Shown in pieces: positions 8,453-17,441 of a stretch of 31,979 nucleotides of DNA. The translations under genes were made by a program, and so were the position numbers. The notes below the pieces were generated by a model. That model saw nothing but the letters and a program-made list of their open reading frames with translations, made no database searches and was not told the origin of the DNA. Position 1 is the stretch's first letter; the number at the start of each line of letters is the position of its first letter. Origin of the DNA: Candidatus Nanopelagicales bacterium (GTDB lineage: Bacteria > Actinomycetota > Actinomycetes > S36-B12); NCBI GenBank assembly GCA_018399515.1, contig JAGYOB010000071.1, positions 1-31,979 on the forward strand, in the 5' to 3' direction.

Positions 8453-9789
8453 GTGGACTAGCCAACGAACCAGCGGTCGATCGTGCAGGGGAGCGTGAGA
8501 TCGTTCTCCGCGATATTCGACTCATGGGTGACAGGCAGGCTGTCGACATCCGGTTCGCGGACGGGCGCATCGCGGCCATCGGTGCGACTGCGGTCGCCGA
8601 GGCCGACCCCCAAGCGCAGATCCTCGACGTGGCTGGTCGAATCGGTCTGCCCGGCCTGGTCGATCTGCATACTCACCTGCGCGAACCAGGTCGCGAGGAT
8701 GCTGAAACGATCGAGACCGGCTGCCAGGCTGCAGCCCTGGGCGGCTACACCGCTGTCCATGCCATGGCGAATACCCAGCCTGTCGCCGACACCGCTGGTG
8801 TGGTCGAGCAGGTGTGGCGGCGCGGGCGTGAGGTGGGTCTGTGCGATGTCATTCCGGTGGGTGCGGTCACCATCGGACTGTCCGGTGAACGCCTAGCCGA
8901 ACTGGCGGCGATGGCCGAATCGGCAGCACGGGTCCGGGTCTTCAGTGACGATGGAATCTGCGTCAGCGACCCACTCCTCATGCGCCGTGCGCTTGAGTAC
9001 GTCAAGGCTTTCGACGGGGTCATCGCCCAGCATGCACAGGAACCGCGCTTGACCGTCGAGGCGCAGATGAACGAGGGGGCTCTCAGTGGCGAACTAGGTC
9101 TCACCGGGTGGCCTGCGGTCGCCGAGGAGGCCATTATCGCCCGTGATGTTCTGCTCGCCGAACATGTCCGATCGCGCCTTCACGTGTGCCACCTGTCGAC
9201 GCGTGGATCGGTGGAGGTCGTTCGATGGGCCAAGGCTCGCGGCATCGACGTGACAGCCGAGGTTACTCCGCATCATCTGATGTTGACCGAGGAACTCGCA
9301 CGCAGTTACGACCCGCTGTACAAGGTGAACCCGCCGTTGCGGACAGTTGATGATGTTCATGCGGTTCGAGAGGGACTCGCTGACGGGACGATCGATATCG
9401 TCGCTACCGATCACGCACCCCACGCCCATGAGGACAAGGACTGCGAGTGGGGAGCGGGTGCGTTCGGAATGCTCGGTCTGCAAACTGCCATCGGCGTCGT
9501 GGCCGCAACGATGGTCGAGCCGGGACATCTCACGTGGGCCGATGTTGCTCAGCGAATGTCGGTCGTGCCGGCACGCATCGGTCGCGTCGAGGGGCAGGGC
9601 CGACCGCTCGCGGTCGGCGAACCGGCCAACATGGTGATCATCGACCCGGATGCGCCGTGGCTGGTCTCTGCCGATCAGATGGCCTCCCGCAGCCAGAACA
9701 CGCCATTCGTGGAGCACACCCTGCCAGCGTCGGTGTGGGCGACGTTCCTGCGCGGGCGTCCCACCGTCTTGTCGGGGGCCCTGGTATGA
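8449..9789 (+). CDS. pyrC: Dihydroorotase
   Basis: This 446-residue class I dihydroorotase cyclises N-carbamoyl-aspartate to dihydroorotate. Zinc ligands are visible in DLHTHLREPG (about 72-81), in the His-containing segments around VIAQHAQEP and LHVCHLSTRG, and in the late metal Asp motif ATDHAPH. The C-terminal amidohydrolase segment ends with the usual cap region. The start overlaps pyrB by four bases and the stop overlaps the following membrane-protein gene by four bases. All residues I can check are intact. Confidence 0.97.
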   Translation: MSGLANEPAVDRAGEREIVLRDIRLMGDRQAVDIRFADGRIAAIGATAVAEADPQAQILDVAGRIGLPGLVDLHTHLREPGREDAETIETGCQAAALGGYTAVHAMANTQPVADTAGVVEQVWRRGREVGLCDVIPVGAVTIGLSGERLAELAAMAESAARVRVFSDDGICVSDPLLMRRALEYVKAFDGVIAQHAQEPRLTVEAQMNEGALSGELGLTGWPAVAEEAIIARDVLLAEHVRSRLHVCHLSTRGSVEVVRWAKARGIDVTAEVTPHHLMLTEELARSYDPLYKVNPPLRTVDDVHAVREGLADGTIDIVATDHAPHAHEDKDCEWGAGAFGMLGLQTAIGVVAATMVEPGHLTWADVAQRMSVVPARIGRVEGQGRPLAVGEPANMVIIDPDAPWLVSADQMASRSQNTPFVEHTLPASVWATFLRGRPTVLSGALV

Positions 9790-10373
9790 CCGGGATGCTG
9801 TTCGCCGCGGCCACCGCCCAATCCGCGCCGGTCACCAACTGGCCGATTCGGCTGCTGCTGGTCGCCCTCGTGCTCGCCGTGATCGCGCTGGTGCTGTGGG
9901 GGATGCGCAGAGGATGGCGCAACCGCCAGGAACGTCAGGGGCACCTGCCCGATCCGGCTGCGATTCCTGACAATGACGCCACCGACGCGGACCGGGTGAC
10001 CGGGGTGTATCTGGGATCGGTGACTGCTGGGAATTGGCTTGATCGTATCGCCGCCCACGGTTTGGGTACCCGAAGTCGTGTCGAGATCAGTGTCCGCCGT
10101 GATGGCATTGCGGTGCACCGCACGGGAGCTCGGTCGTTCTTCGTGCCCACCGCGGACATCGTGGCTGTCCGTCGCGAACGGGGGATCGCAGGCAAGGCCT
10201 TCGAGAAAGATGCCGTCGTGGTTCTCACCTGGATGCTCGGCGACACGGCCCTCGACACCGGAATCCGACCTGATCACGCAGACGACGGTGAGCGGCTCTC
10301 GGAGCAGGTTCTACGCATCACCCCCAACCAGGCCGATCAGTCCCGTGGGGGTCACTCGAGTGAGGATGAATGA
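9786..10373 (+). CDS. Small membrane-anchored protein between pyrC and carA (Rv1382-like by position)
   Basis: The likely start is ATG 9786, which overlaps the pyrC stop (ATGA); the longer open frame upstream is a shadow of pyrC. The 195-residue product has a short N-terminus, one hydrophobic segment at about 21-40 (IRLLLVALVLAVIALVLWGM) followed by an Arg-rich positive stretch, and a soluble C-terminal domain of about 110 residues containing strands such as SRVEISVRRDGIAVHR and DAVVVLTWML, reminiscent of a PH-like beta fold. Mycobacteria and Streptomyces have a single-TM protein in exactly this place between pyrC and carA. Its function is unknown to me. The conserved position suggests a link with pyrimidine synthesis or simply a stable operon. 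Confidence 0.85.
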   Translation: MTGMLFAAATAQSAPVTNWPIRLLLVALVLAVIALVLWGMRRGWRNRQERQGHLPDPAAIPDNDATDADRVTGVYLGSVTAGNWLDRIAAHGLGTRSRVEISVRRDGIAVHRTGARSFFVPTADIVAVRRERGIAGKAFEKDAVVVLTWMLGDTALDTGIRPDHADDGERLSEQVLRITPNQADQSRGGHSSEDE

Positions 10374-10374
10374 C

Positions 10375-11505
10375 GTGACCATCGATGACCACCAGCCCGC
10401 CGTGCTGATTCTGGAGGACGGGCGCACCTTCGTCGGACGCTCTTTCGCAGCGATCGGATCGACGACCGGTGAGGCGGTGTTCTCTACCGGGATGACCGGG
10501 TACCAGGAGACGCTGACTGATCCCAGTTATCGCGGTCAGGTCGTGGTGATGACAGCGCCCCACATCGGCAACACCGGAATGAACGACGAGGATGCCGAAT
10601 CACGTCGCATCTGGGTTGCCGGATACGTCGTGCGCGATCCTGCGCCGGCACCATCCAACTACCGGTCCGAACGCAGCCTCGAGCACGATCTCATCGAGGC
10701 GGGCGTGGTCGGGATCGCCGGAATCGATACGCGAGCCCTGACCCGCCACCTCCGCGATCGCGGGGCGATGCGGGTGGGCATTTTCTCCGGCGAGGCTGCG
10801 GATCGACCGCACGCTGATCTGCTGGCGCAGGTGCGCGCGGCGTCACCCATGCTGGGGGCTGATCTGACCGATCAGGTCACGATCTCGCAGGCCTACGACG
10901 TGCCCTCGATCGGACCGTCCCGCGGTGTGATCGCTGCGGTCGATCTCGGGATCAAGTCGATGACGCCGCAGAGGTTGAGCGAACGAGGTTTCAGCGTCCG
11001 CGTTGTTCCCGCCACCATCACGGCCGAGGAACTCCTCGAGGCCGGACCGGATGGCATCTTCTTCTCGAACGGGCCCGGGGACCCTGGCACCGCCGACCAC
11101 GTGGTGTCTCTCGTGCGGGCTGTGCTCACCGCCCGGCGCCCGCTCTTTGGAATCTGCTTCGGTCACCAGATGCTCGGTCGCGCCCTGGGGTTCTCGACCT
11201 ATAAACTCCGATTCGGGCACCGGGGCATCAATCAGCCGGTTCAAGATCGAGCGACCGATCGTGTCGCGATCACCGCGCACAACCATGGATTCGCCGTCGA
11301 TGCGCCGATCGGACAGGTTTCTGCGACTGGGTTCGGCAGGGTCGAGGTCAGCCATGTCTGCCTCAACGACGATGTCGTTGAGGGGTTGCGGTGCCTCGAT
11401 GTCCCGGCGTTCAGCGTGCAGTACCACCCGGAGGCCGCAGCGGGGCCTCATGACGCCGATCCGCTATTCGACGAATTCGCCGCACTGATCGAGGAGAACC
11501 GCTGA
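10375..11505 (+). CDS. carA: Carbamoyl phosphate synthase small (glutaminase) subunit
   Basis: The 376-residue protein hydrolyses glutamine and passes ammonia to CarB. The N-terminal domain has GEAVFSTGMTGYQETLTDPSY; the C-terminal class I glutaminase has GICFGHQMLG with the nucleophile Cys at about 261, and the His/Glu pair in VQYHPEA. The start is chosen as GTG 10375 because GAGGA at 10362-10366 lies 8 bases upstream. An in-frame ATG at 10366 would add MND but overlaps that ribosome-binding site. carB begins on the last base of the carA stop. In actinobacteria one CarAB serves both pyrimidine and arginine synthesis. Confidence 0.96.
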   Translation: MTIDDHQPAVLILEDGRTFVGRSFAAIGSTTGEAVFSTGMTGYQETLTDPSYRGQVVVMTAPHIGNTGMNDEDAESRRIWVAGYVVRDPAPAPSNYRSERSLEHDLIEAGVVGIAGIDTRALTRHLRDRGAMRVGIFSGEAADRPHADLLAQVRAASPMLGADLTDQVTISQAYDVPSIGPSRGVIAAVDLGIKSMTPQRLSERGFSVRVVPATITAEELLEAGPDGIFFSNGPGDPGTADHVVSLVRAVLTARRPLFGICFGHQMLGRALGFSTYKLRFGHRGINQPVQDRATDRVAITAHNHGFAVDAPIGQVSATGFGRVEVSHVCLNDDVVEGLRCLDVPAFSVQYHPEAAAGPHDADPLFDEFAALIEENR

Positions 11506-14500
11506 TGCCCCGACGTGAAGACATCGACTCTGTCCTGGTGATCGGGTCAGGCCCGATAGTCATCGGCCAGGCCTGCGAGTTCGATTACTCGGGGACCCAG
11601 GCCTGTCGTGTCCTGCGGGCCGAGGGCATTCGGGTCATCCTGGTCAACAGCAACCCGGCGACCATCATGACCGACCCGGAGTTCGCTGATGCCACCTACA
11701 TCGAACCGATCACCCCGGAGGTGGTCGAGAAGATCATCGCTCGCGAGCGACCGCGGGCGCTCCTTCCCACCCTCGGCGGACAGACTGCCCTGAACACCGC
11801 TATGGCACTGCATCGCGCAGGTGTGTTGGCGAAGTACGACGTCGAATTAATCGGTGCCGATGTCGATGCAATCGAGCGGGGTGAGAATCGTGAGATGTTC
11901 CGACAGATCGTCGCGGACGTCGGTAGTGAGAGCGCTCGTTCAGCGATCTGTCACACACTCGATGAGTGCCTGGACGCCGTGGATGATCTCGGATACCCGG
12001 TCGTGGTGCGTCCGTCCTTCACCATGGGCGGAGCCGGTTCGGGAATCGCCTTCGATGAGGATGATCTGCGTCGGATCGCCGGCACTGGATTGCAGGCGAG
12101 TCCCACCAGTGAAGTTCTGCTCGAGGAATCGATTCTGGGGTGGAAGGAGTACGAGCTCGAACTGATGCGGGATCGCAACGACAACGTCGTCGTGGTGTGC
12201 TCGATCGAGAACCTCGATCCGATGGGAGTGCACACCGGAGACTCGATCACTGTTGCGCCGGCACTGACGCTGACCGATCGCGAATACCAGCGAATGCGTG
12301 ATGTGGCTATCGACATCATCCGCGCCGTCGGGGTCGATACGGGTGGTTGCAACATTCAATTCGCGGTCGATCCCAGCGACGGTCGGCTGGTGGTCATCGA
12401 GATGAACCCTCGCGTGTCGCGGTCGTCAGCACTCGCGTCGAAAGCAACAGGGTTTCCCATTGCGAAGATCGCGGCGAAACTCGCCGTGGGATACACCCTG
12501 GACGAGATCCCCAACGACATCACGAAGGAGACCCCGGCATCCTTCGAGCCAGCCCTGGACTACATCGTGGTGAAGGTTCCCCGTTTCGCCTTCGAGAAGT
12601 TCCCCGGCGCTGATCCCACACTGACGACCACGATGAAATCAGTGGGTGAAGCGATGGCGATCGGACGCAACTTCACCGAGGCGCTCAATAAGGCCCTGCG
12701 GTCACTGGAGAAACCCGACGCGGTGTTCTGCTGGGCTGGATCGGCCGACGCTGTCGATGTCGCGGCTGAGCTCGAGGCTGCCCGCACTCCCCATGACGGT
12801 CGTCTCACTCGAGTCCAACGAGCGCTGTGGGGAGGGGCCAGTGTTGCTGAGGTGGCGCAGGCGACGGGTATCGATCCGTGGTTCTGTGACCAGTTGCAGC
12901 TCCTCAACGACTGGGCCGAGGCGCTGCGTGAGGCGCCACATCTGGATGCCCAGATGCTGCAGGCGGTGAAGCGGCACGGTTTCTCCGATCTCCAGATCGG
13001 TCAGATCCGCGGCATGGCCGAGGTCGAGGTGCGCGAATTGCGCCATGCGCTCGGCGTGCGGCCAGTCTTCAAGACCGTCGATACATGCGCGGCAGAGTTC
13101 GAAGCCCAGACCCCTTACCACTACTCCTCCTATGATGAGGAGACCGAGGTCGAACCCAAAGATCGCGACAAGGTCATCATCCTCGGATCGGGGCCGAACA
13201 GGATCGGTCAGGGAATCGAATTCGACTACTCCTGCGTGCACGCGAGCATGACGCTGCGTGATGCCGGATACGAAACGATCATGGTCAACTGCAATCCCGA
13301 GACCGTCTCGACCGACTACGACACTTCTGACCGCCTGTATTTCGAGCCGCTCACCTTGGAGGATGTGCTCGAGGTCGTCCATGCGGAATCCACGGTGGGA
13401 CGCATAGCGGGAGTCATCGTCCAATTGGGCGGCCAGACCCCGCTGGGTCTGGCGCAGGGCTTGAAGGATGCCGGGGTCCCAATCGTCGGGACCACCCCGG
13501 AGTCCATTCACCTGGCGGAAGAACGTGGCGCATTCGGTCAGGTACTCGCCGACGCAGGGTTGCCGGCACCGCGACACGGCATGGCTTTCTCTTTCGACGA
13601 GGCGCGCTTGATCGCCGATGAGATTGGTTATCCGGTTCTTGTCCGGCCGTCCTATGTCCTCGGTGGTCGTGGCATGGAGATCGTCTATGACGAGTCGATG
13701 CTGGCTGATTACCTCGAGCGTGCCGCCCGGGTGAACCCCGAGCACCCGGTGCTCGTCGACCGATTCCTCGACGATGCGGTCGAGATCGATGTCGATGCCT
13801 TGTTCGACGGGACGGATCTCTATGTCGGTGGTGTCATGGAGCACATCGAGGAGGCCGGCGTCCACTCCGGGGACTCCGCCTGCACCTTGCCGCCGGTGAC
13901 TCTCGGCCCGGGAGAGATCAACCGCATCGTGGAATCGACCCGTGCCATCGCGCAAGGCGTTGGTGTGCTGGGCTTATTGAACGTCCAATTCGCCCTGGCG
14001 GGCAATGTTCTGCATGTTCTCGAAGCCAATCCACGAGCCTCGAGGACAGTGCCGTTCGTGTCGAAGGCGACGGCTGTTCCATTAGCCAAAGCTGCTGCTC
14101 GCATCATGCTCGGAGCGAGCATCGCGCAATTACGAGCGGAGGGGATGCTGCCGGCGAATGGCGATGGTTCCAGTCTGCCGGCGGGAACGGCGATTTCAGT
14201 CAAGGAAGCGGTGCTTCCCTTCGGTAGGTTCCACGGTGTCGACACCGTGCTCGGTCCGGAGATGAAATCGACGGGCGAGGTGATGGGCATCGATGTCGAC
14301 TTCGGTAGTGCCTTCGCCAAATCGCAGATGGCGGCCTATGCCGGTGGGTTACCCTCGCGCGGCACCGTGTTCGTCTCGGTTGCCGACCGCGACAAGCGGT
14401 CGCTGATCTTCCCCGCAAAGCGTCTGGTGGATCTCGGCTTCGACATCGTGGCGACCGAAGGCACCGCAGAGGTTCTGCACCGCCATGGAATCGCGGCCAG

Positions 14501-14819
14501 CACGCTGCGCAAACTCCGTGACGGCGTGGGCCCCCGTGGCGAGCAGACGACAGTGCAGGCGATCCTCGCCGGAGACATCGATTTGATTATCAACACCCCG
14601 TTTGGTGTCGGCCCCCGATTGGATGGTTATGAAATCCGCACCGCGGCGGTGCTCACCGGGACAGCGTGCATCACGACCATCCAGGGGTTATCGGCCACTG
14701 TTTTGGGTATCGAGGCGCTCGTGGATGATCGCATCGGGGTGCGATCACTCCAGGAACACTCCGCCGACTTGAAGCGGCTACGCGAGGCCGCATTCGCTGA
14801 TGCTCGGGAAGGACTCTGA
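11505..14819 (+). CDS. carB: Carbamoyl phosphate synthase large subunit
   Basis: The 1,104-residue protein has two homologous ATP-grasp halves, each opening with a VIGSGP/ILGSGP stretch followed by GQ..EFDYS. Each half has an ATP-grasp motif of the PVVVRPSFTMGGAGSG or PVLVRPSYVLGGRGME type. The first half has the metal-binding VIEMNPRVSRSSALASKATG; the second has VLEANPRASRTVPFVSKAT. The C-terminal MGS-like allosteric domain (about 960-1104) is present. It makes carbamoyl phosphate from bicarbonate, ammonia and two ATP. It overlaps carA and pyrK by one base each (TGATG), typical of coupled translation with fixed stoichiometry. Confidence 0.98.
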   Translation: MPRREDIDSVLVIGSGPIVIGQACEFDYSGTQACRVLRAEGIRVILVNSNPATIMTDPEFADATYIEPITPEVVEKIIARERPRALLPTLGGQTALNTAMALHRAGVLAKYDVELIGADVDAIERGENREMFRQIVADVGSESARSAICHTLDECLDAVDDLGYPVVVRPSFTMGGAGSGIAFDEDDLRRIAGTGLQASPTSEVLLEESILGWKEYELELMRDRNDNVVVVCSIENLDPMGVHTGDSITVAPALTLTDREYQRMRDVAIDIIRAVGVDTGGCNIQFAVDPSDGRLVVIEMNPRVSRSSALASKATGFPIAKIAAKLAVGYTLDEIPNDITKETPASFEPALDYIVVKVPRFAFEKFPGADPTLTTTMKSVGEAMAIGRNFTEALNKALRSLEKPDAVFCWAGSADAVDVAAELEAARTPHDGRLTRVQRALWGGASVAEVAQATGIDPWFCDQLQLLNDWAEALREAPHLDAQMLQAVKRHGFSDLQIGQIRGMAEVEVRELRHALGVRPVFKTVDTCAAEFEAQTPYHYSSYDEETEVEPKDRDKVIILGSGPNRIGQGIEFDYSCVHASMTLRDAGYETIMVNCNPETVSTDYDTSDRLYFEPLTLEDVLEVVHAESTVGRIAGVIVQLGGQTPLGLAQGLKDAGVPIVGTTPESIHLAEERGAFGQVLADAGLPAPRHGMAFSFDEARLIADEIGYPVLVRPSYVLGGRGMEIVYDESMLADYLERAARVNPEHPVLVDRFLDDAVEIDVDALFDGTDLYVGGVMEHIEEAGVHSGDSACTLPPVTLGPGEINRIVESTRAIAQGVGVLGLLNVQFALAGNVLHVLEANPRASRTVPFVSKATAVPLAKAAARIMLGASIAQLRAEGMLPANGDGSSLPAGTAISVKEAVLPFGRFHGVDTVLGPEMKSTGEVMGIDVDFGSAFAKSQMAAYAGGLPSRGTVFVSVADRDKRSLIFPAKRLVDLGFDIVATEGTAEVLHRHGIAASTLRKLRDGVGPRGEQTTVQAILAGDIDLIINTPFGVGPRLDGYEIRTAAVLTGTACITTIQGLSATVLGIEALVDDRIGVRSLQEHSADLKRLREAAFADAREGL

Positions 14820-15679
14820 TGCCGATTCAGTATCGAAGCGAGGTCGTGTCGTCACGGCGTGCCGGGCAGTACCACGTCCTGACCCTGACAGCTGGATCCA
14901 TTACGGAGACGACGAAGCCAGGCCACTTCCTCGGGGTCGCCATCGGGGGCGATGAGTCGGGGCTCCTCCTGCGACGAGCCTTCTCGATTCATGGCGTGCA
15001 GGAGCGGGGAGTCTTCGGCGGTACGGTCGACATCGTCGTCGCAGCTCATGGAGCGGGAACCCGTTGGCTCGTCGGGCGTCATCGCGCCGACCCTCTGGAC
15101 ATCATCGGACCTCTCGGTCGCCCGTTCTCGCTACCCCGTGATCCGGTGTCATGCGCGCTCGTGGGCGGTGGATACGGTTCGGCGCCACTGTTCATGCTGG
15201 CCGAGCATCTGCGGGCACGCGGCTGTCGAGTGGACATGGTCCTCGGTGCTGGTACCGAGGAGAAATTGTTCGGGGTACTGGAAGCCAAACGGATGGCATC
15301 GACGGTCACGATCACAACCGACGACGGCACGTTGGGCGAAGCCGGTCGTGTCACCGACGCCCTCGGCAGGGTGATGGACCAACACGACACGGATGTGGTG
15401 TATGCGTGCGGACCGATGGGGATGCTCGCTGCCGTTGCGGGTATCGCCAGCGAACGCGGCGTGTACAGCCAGTGCGCGGTCGAAGAGTCGATGGCATGCG
15501 GCGTCGGCGTCTGCATGACATGCGTCCTTCCTGTCATCGGAGATGATGGCCTGACCCGCATGGTTCGTTCCTGTGTCGAAGGACCGGTCTTTCGTGGCGA
15601 CCGGGTTCGTTGGGCGGAGGTTGGCACGATTCCCCCGGATACGCTCGGGGCTCCCGACCTGGATGGAGGGTCTCGATGA
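14819..15679 (+). CDS. pyrK: Dihydroorotate dehydrogenase electron-transfer subunit
   Basis: The 286-residue protein has the ferredoxin-reductase fold: an FAD site with RRAFSI at about 52-57, an NAD-binding half with GGGYGSAPLFMLAEHL and VYACGPMGML, and a C-terminal [2Fe-2S] site with Cys227, Cys232, Cys235 and Cys252 in the spacing C-x4-C-x2-C-x16-C. That cysteine set is the hallmark of PyrK, which moves electrons from the FMN of class 1B PyrD to NAD+. The start overlaps the carB stop by one base and pyrD overlaps it by four. Its presence shows that the following PyrD is an NAD-linked enzyme rather than the membrane quinone-linked class 2 enzyme. Confidence 0.95.
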   Translation: MPIQYRSEVVSSRRAGQYHVLTLTAGSITETTKPGHFLGVAIGGDESGLLLRRAFSIHGVQERGVFGGTVDIVVAAHGAGTRWLVGRHRADPLDIIGPLGRPFSLPRDPVSCALVGGGYGSAPLFMLAEHLRARGCRVDMVLGAGTEEKLFGVLEAKRMASTVTITTDDGTLGEAGRVTDALGRVMDQHDTDVVYACGPMGMLAAVAGIASERGVYSQCAVEESMACGVGVCMTCVLPVIGDDGLTRMVRSCVEGPVFRGDRVRWAEVGTIPPDTLGAPDLDGGSR

Positions 15680-16719
15680 CACGAGCCGTGGTTCGGCCTG
15701 CTGAGGCGCTTGCGCCGCAGGTCCACGACGAGGTGGACATGTCGACTCATCTCGCGGGGCTCGACCTACCCAGTCCAGTCCTCACCGCGTCCGGTTGTGC
15801 GGCAGCCGGGCGCGAACTCGATCAGTTCTTCGACCTCACCCGTATCGGAGCAGTGGTGACGAAGAGCATCATGCCCGAGCCACGGTCAGGACGGGCTACG
15901 CCGCGGATGGCCGAGACGCCCAGCGGGATGCTCAACTCGATCGGGTTGCAAGGACCGGGAATCGCGTCGTTCATCGAGCGTGATCTGGCATGGCTGCATC
16001 AACGGGGTGCGCGGGCTGTGGTGTCCATCGCCGGCGACACGGTCGACGATTACGCGCGGCTCGCAAAGATCCTGCGGATGCAGGAGGGGATCAGCGCCAT
16101 CGAGGTCAATATCTCCTGCCCGAATGTCGAGGATCGCGGCAAGGTGTTCGCCTGCGATGCAGGAAGTTCATCGGCGGTGATCCAGGCTGTGCGCCGCAAT
16201 ACTGATTCCCGAGTACCTATCCTGGCCAAACTCTCGCCGGATGTCACCGACATCACCACGATCGCGTTGGCGTGTGTGCGAGCAGGCGCTGACGGCCTGT
16301 CGGTCATCAACACTCTGCTCGGCATGGTCATCGACACCGATCGTCTGCGTCCAGCGCTCGCGGGGGTCACCGGAGGATTGTCCGGCCCGGCCATCCGCCC
16401 GGTGGCCGTGCGCTGCGTCTGGCAGATTCGCCAGGTGATGCCCGAGGTGCCCATTCTGGGCATGGGGGGCATCCGTACCGGATTGGACGCGCTGCAGTTC
16501 GTGTTGGCCGGAGCGAACGCGGTGTCGGTGGGAACCATGGTGTTCAACGATCCGAGTGCGCCGCTGCGGGTGCATCACGAACTGCAGACGGCTCTCGCCG
16601 AGCGCGGTTTCACTCGATTGATCGATGCGATCTCCTACGCTCACGGATACCTCGACCGGGAGCACCCGGCATCCGACCCGGTCGAGGATGACGTCGAAGC
16701 GGCCACGGAGGAGCCGTGA
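15676..16719 (+). CDS. pyrD: Dihydroorotate dehydrogenase, class 1B catalytic subunit
   Basis: ATG 15676 is preferred because GGAGGG lies at 15665-15670 and the start overlaps the pyrK stop as ATGA. The 347-residue product oxidises dihydroorotate to orotate on FMN. Class 1 features are the ASGC start of the barrel (about 38-41), VTKSI (61-65), LNSIGLQ (86-92), and NISCPNV with the catalytic base Cys148 (class 2 enzymes have Ser). The FMN phosphate motifs GMGGIRTG and VSVGTMVF follow. About 22 residues precede the usual class 1B start; a second candidate, ATG 15739 after GAGGTGG, would give a more typical length. There is no N-terminal membrane helix. It pairs with PyrK. Confidence 0.95.
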   Translation: MTRAVVRPAEALAPQVHDEVDMSTHLAGLDLPSPVLTASGCAAAGRELDQFFDLTRIGAVVTKSIMPEPRSGRATPRMAETPSGMLNSIGLQGPGIASFIERDLAWLHQRGARAVVSIAGDTVDDYARLAKILRMQEGISAIEVNISCPNVEDRGKVFACDAGSSSAVIQAVRRNTDSRVPILAKLSPDVTDITTIALACVRAGADGLSVINTLLGMVIDTDRLRPALAGVTGGLSGPAIRPVAVRCVWQIRQVMPEVPILGMGGIRTGLDALQFVLAGANAVSVGTMVFNDPSAPLRVHHELQTALAERGFTRLIDAISYAHGYLDREHPASDPVEDDVEAATEEP

Positions 16720-17435
16720 TCGCCCCGATCGCGGTGGCGCTGGATGCACCTGATGCGCAGACCTTGACGCGGTGGGCGGCGGCTGTCACCGGGGTGGTGA
16801 GCACGGTGAAGATCGGGCTCGAGGTGTACCTGCGAGATGGGGCACCGGCTGTCCATGCTGTCCGCGAGACGGTGGGTCCTGACTGCGGGGTGTTCTTGGA
16901 CCTGAAACTGCATGACATTCCCGCGACGGTCGGGGGAGCAGCCCGGTCGGTGCGAGACCTTCGCCCCGACTTCCTCACCGTTCATGCCGCGGGCGGGCCG
17001 CAGATGATCGCGGCGGCCGCGGAGGCACTTCCCGATACTCAGATCACGGCTGTGACCGTCCTGACATCGCTGAGCGAAGTCGATCTACACCGCTTAGGCA
17101 TACTCGTTGGGGATGACTCCGTCGCCGATGTCGTCCAACGATGGGCTCTCCTCGCCGTCGAGGCGGGAGCGCGGGCTGTGGTGTGTTCCCCCCAGGAGGT
17201 AGCGGTACTCCGGGGCGCCGTTCCCGCGGACGTCACGCTCATCACGCCGGGTGTGCGACCGGCAGGTGCCGATGCCGGTGATCAACAGCGGATCGCGACA
17301 CCGTCGAGTGCCCTCGCGTCGGGTGCTGACCTCCTGGTGATCGGGCGACCGATCACTGCAGCGACCGATCCGCGCGCTGCTGCGCAGTCCATAGCGCGGG
17401 AGTGTTTCGATGTTCTCGACCATCGTCAGGAGTGA
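16716..17435 (+). CDS. pyrF: Orotidine 5'-phosphate decarboxylase, short type 1 form
   Basis: The 239-residue protein converts OMP to UMP. The catalytic Lys-Asp array is in DLKLHDIPATV at about 62-72, with the phosphate-loop region ITPGVRP and DLLVIGRPIT near the C-terminus. Length and the LDLKLHDIP motif place it in the short (type 1) subfamily found in many bacteria, whereas Mycobacterium and Streptomyces usually carry the longer type 2 enzyme. The GTG start overlaps the pyrD stop (GTGA) and is preceded by GGAGGAG at 16707-16713. It completes the UMP pathway in this operon. Confidence 0.95.
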   Translation: MIAPIAVALDAPDAQTLTRWAAAVTGVVSTVKIGLEVYLRDGAPAVHAVRETVGPDCGVFLDLKLHDIPATVGGAARSVRDLRPDFLTVHAAGGPQMIAAAAEALPDTQITAVTVLTSLSEVDLHRLGILVGDDSVADVVQRWALLAVEAGARAVVCSPQEVAVLRGAVPADVTLITPGVRPAGADAGDQQRIATPSSALASGADLLVIGRPITAATDPRAAAQSIARECFDVLDHRQE

Positions 17436-17441
17436 CCGACG

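Noticed and set aside
15739..16719. ATG 15739 as pyrD start
   Set aside because: It gives a typical class 1B length and has GAGGTGG upstream, but ATG 15676 has GGAGGG and the ATGA overlap that fits the operon pattern. Kept as the alternative.
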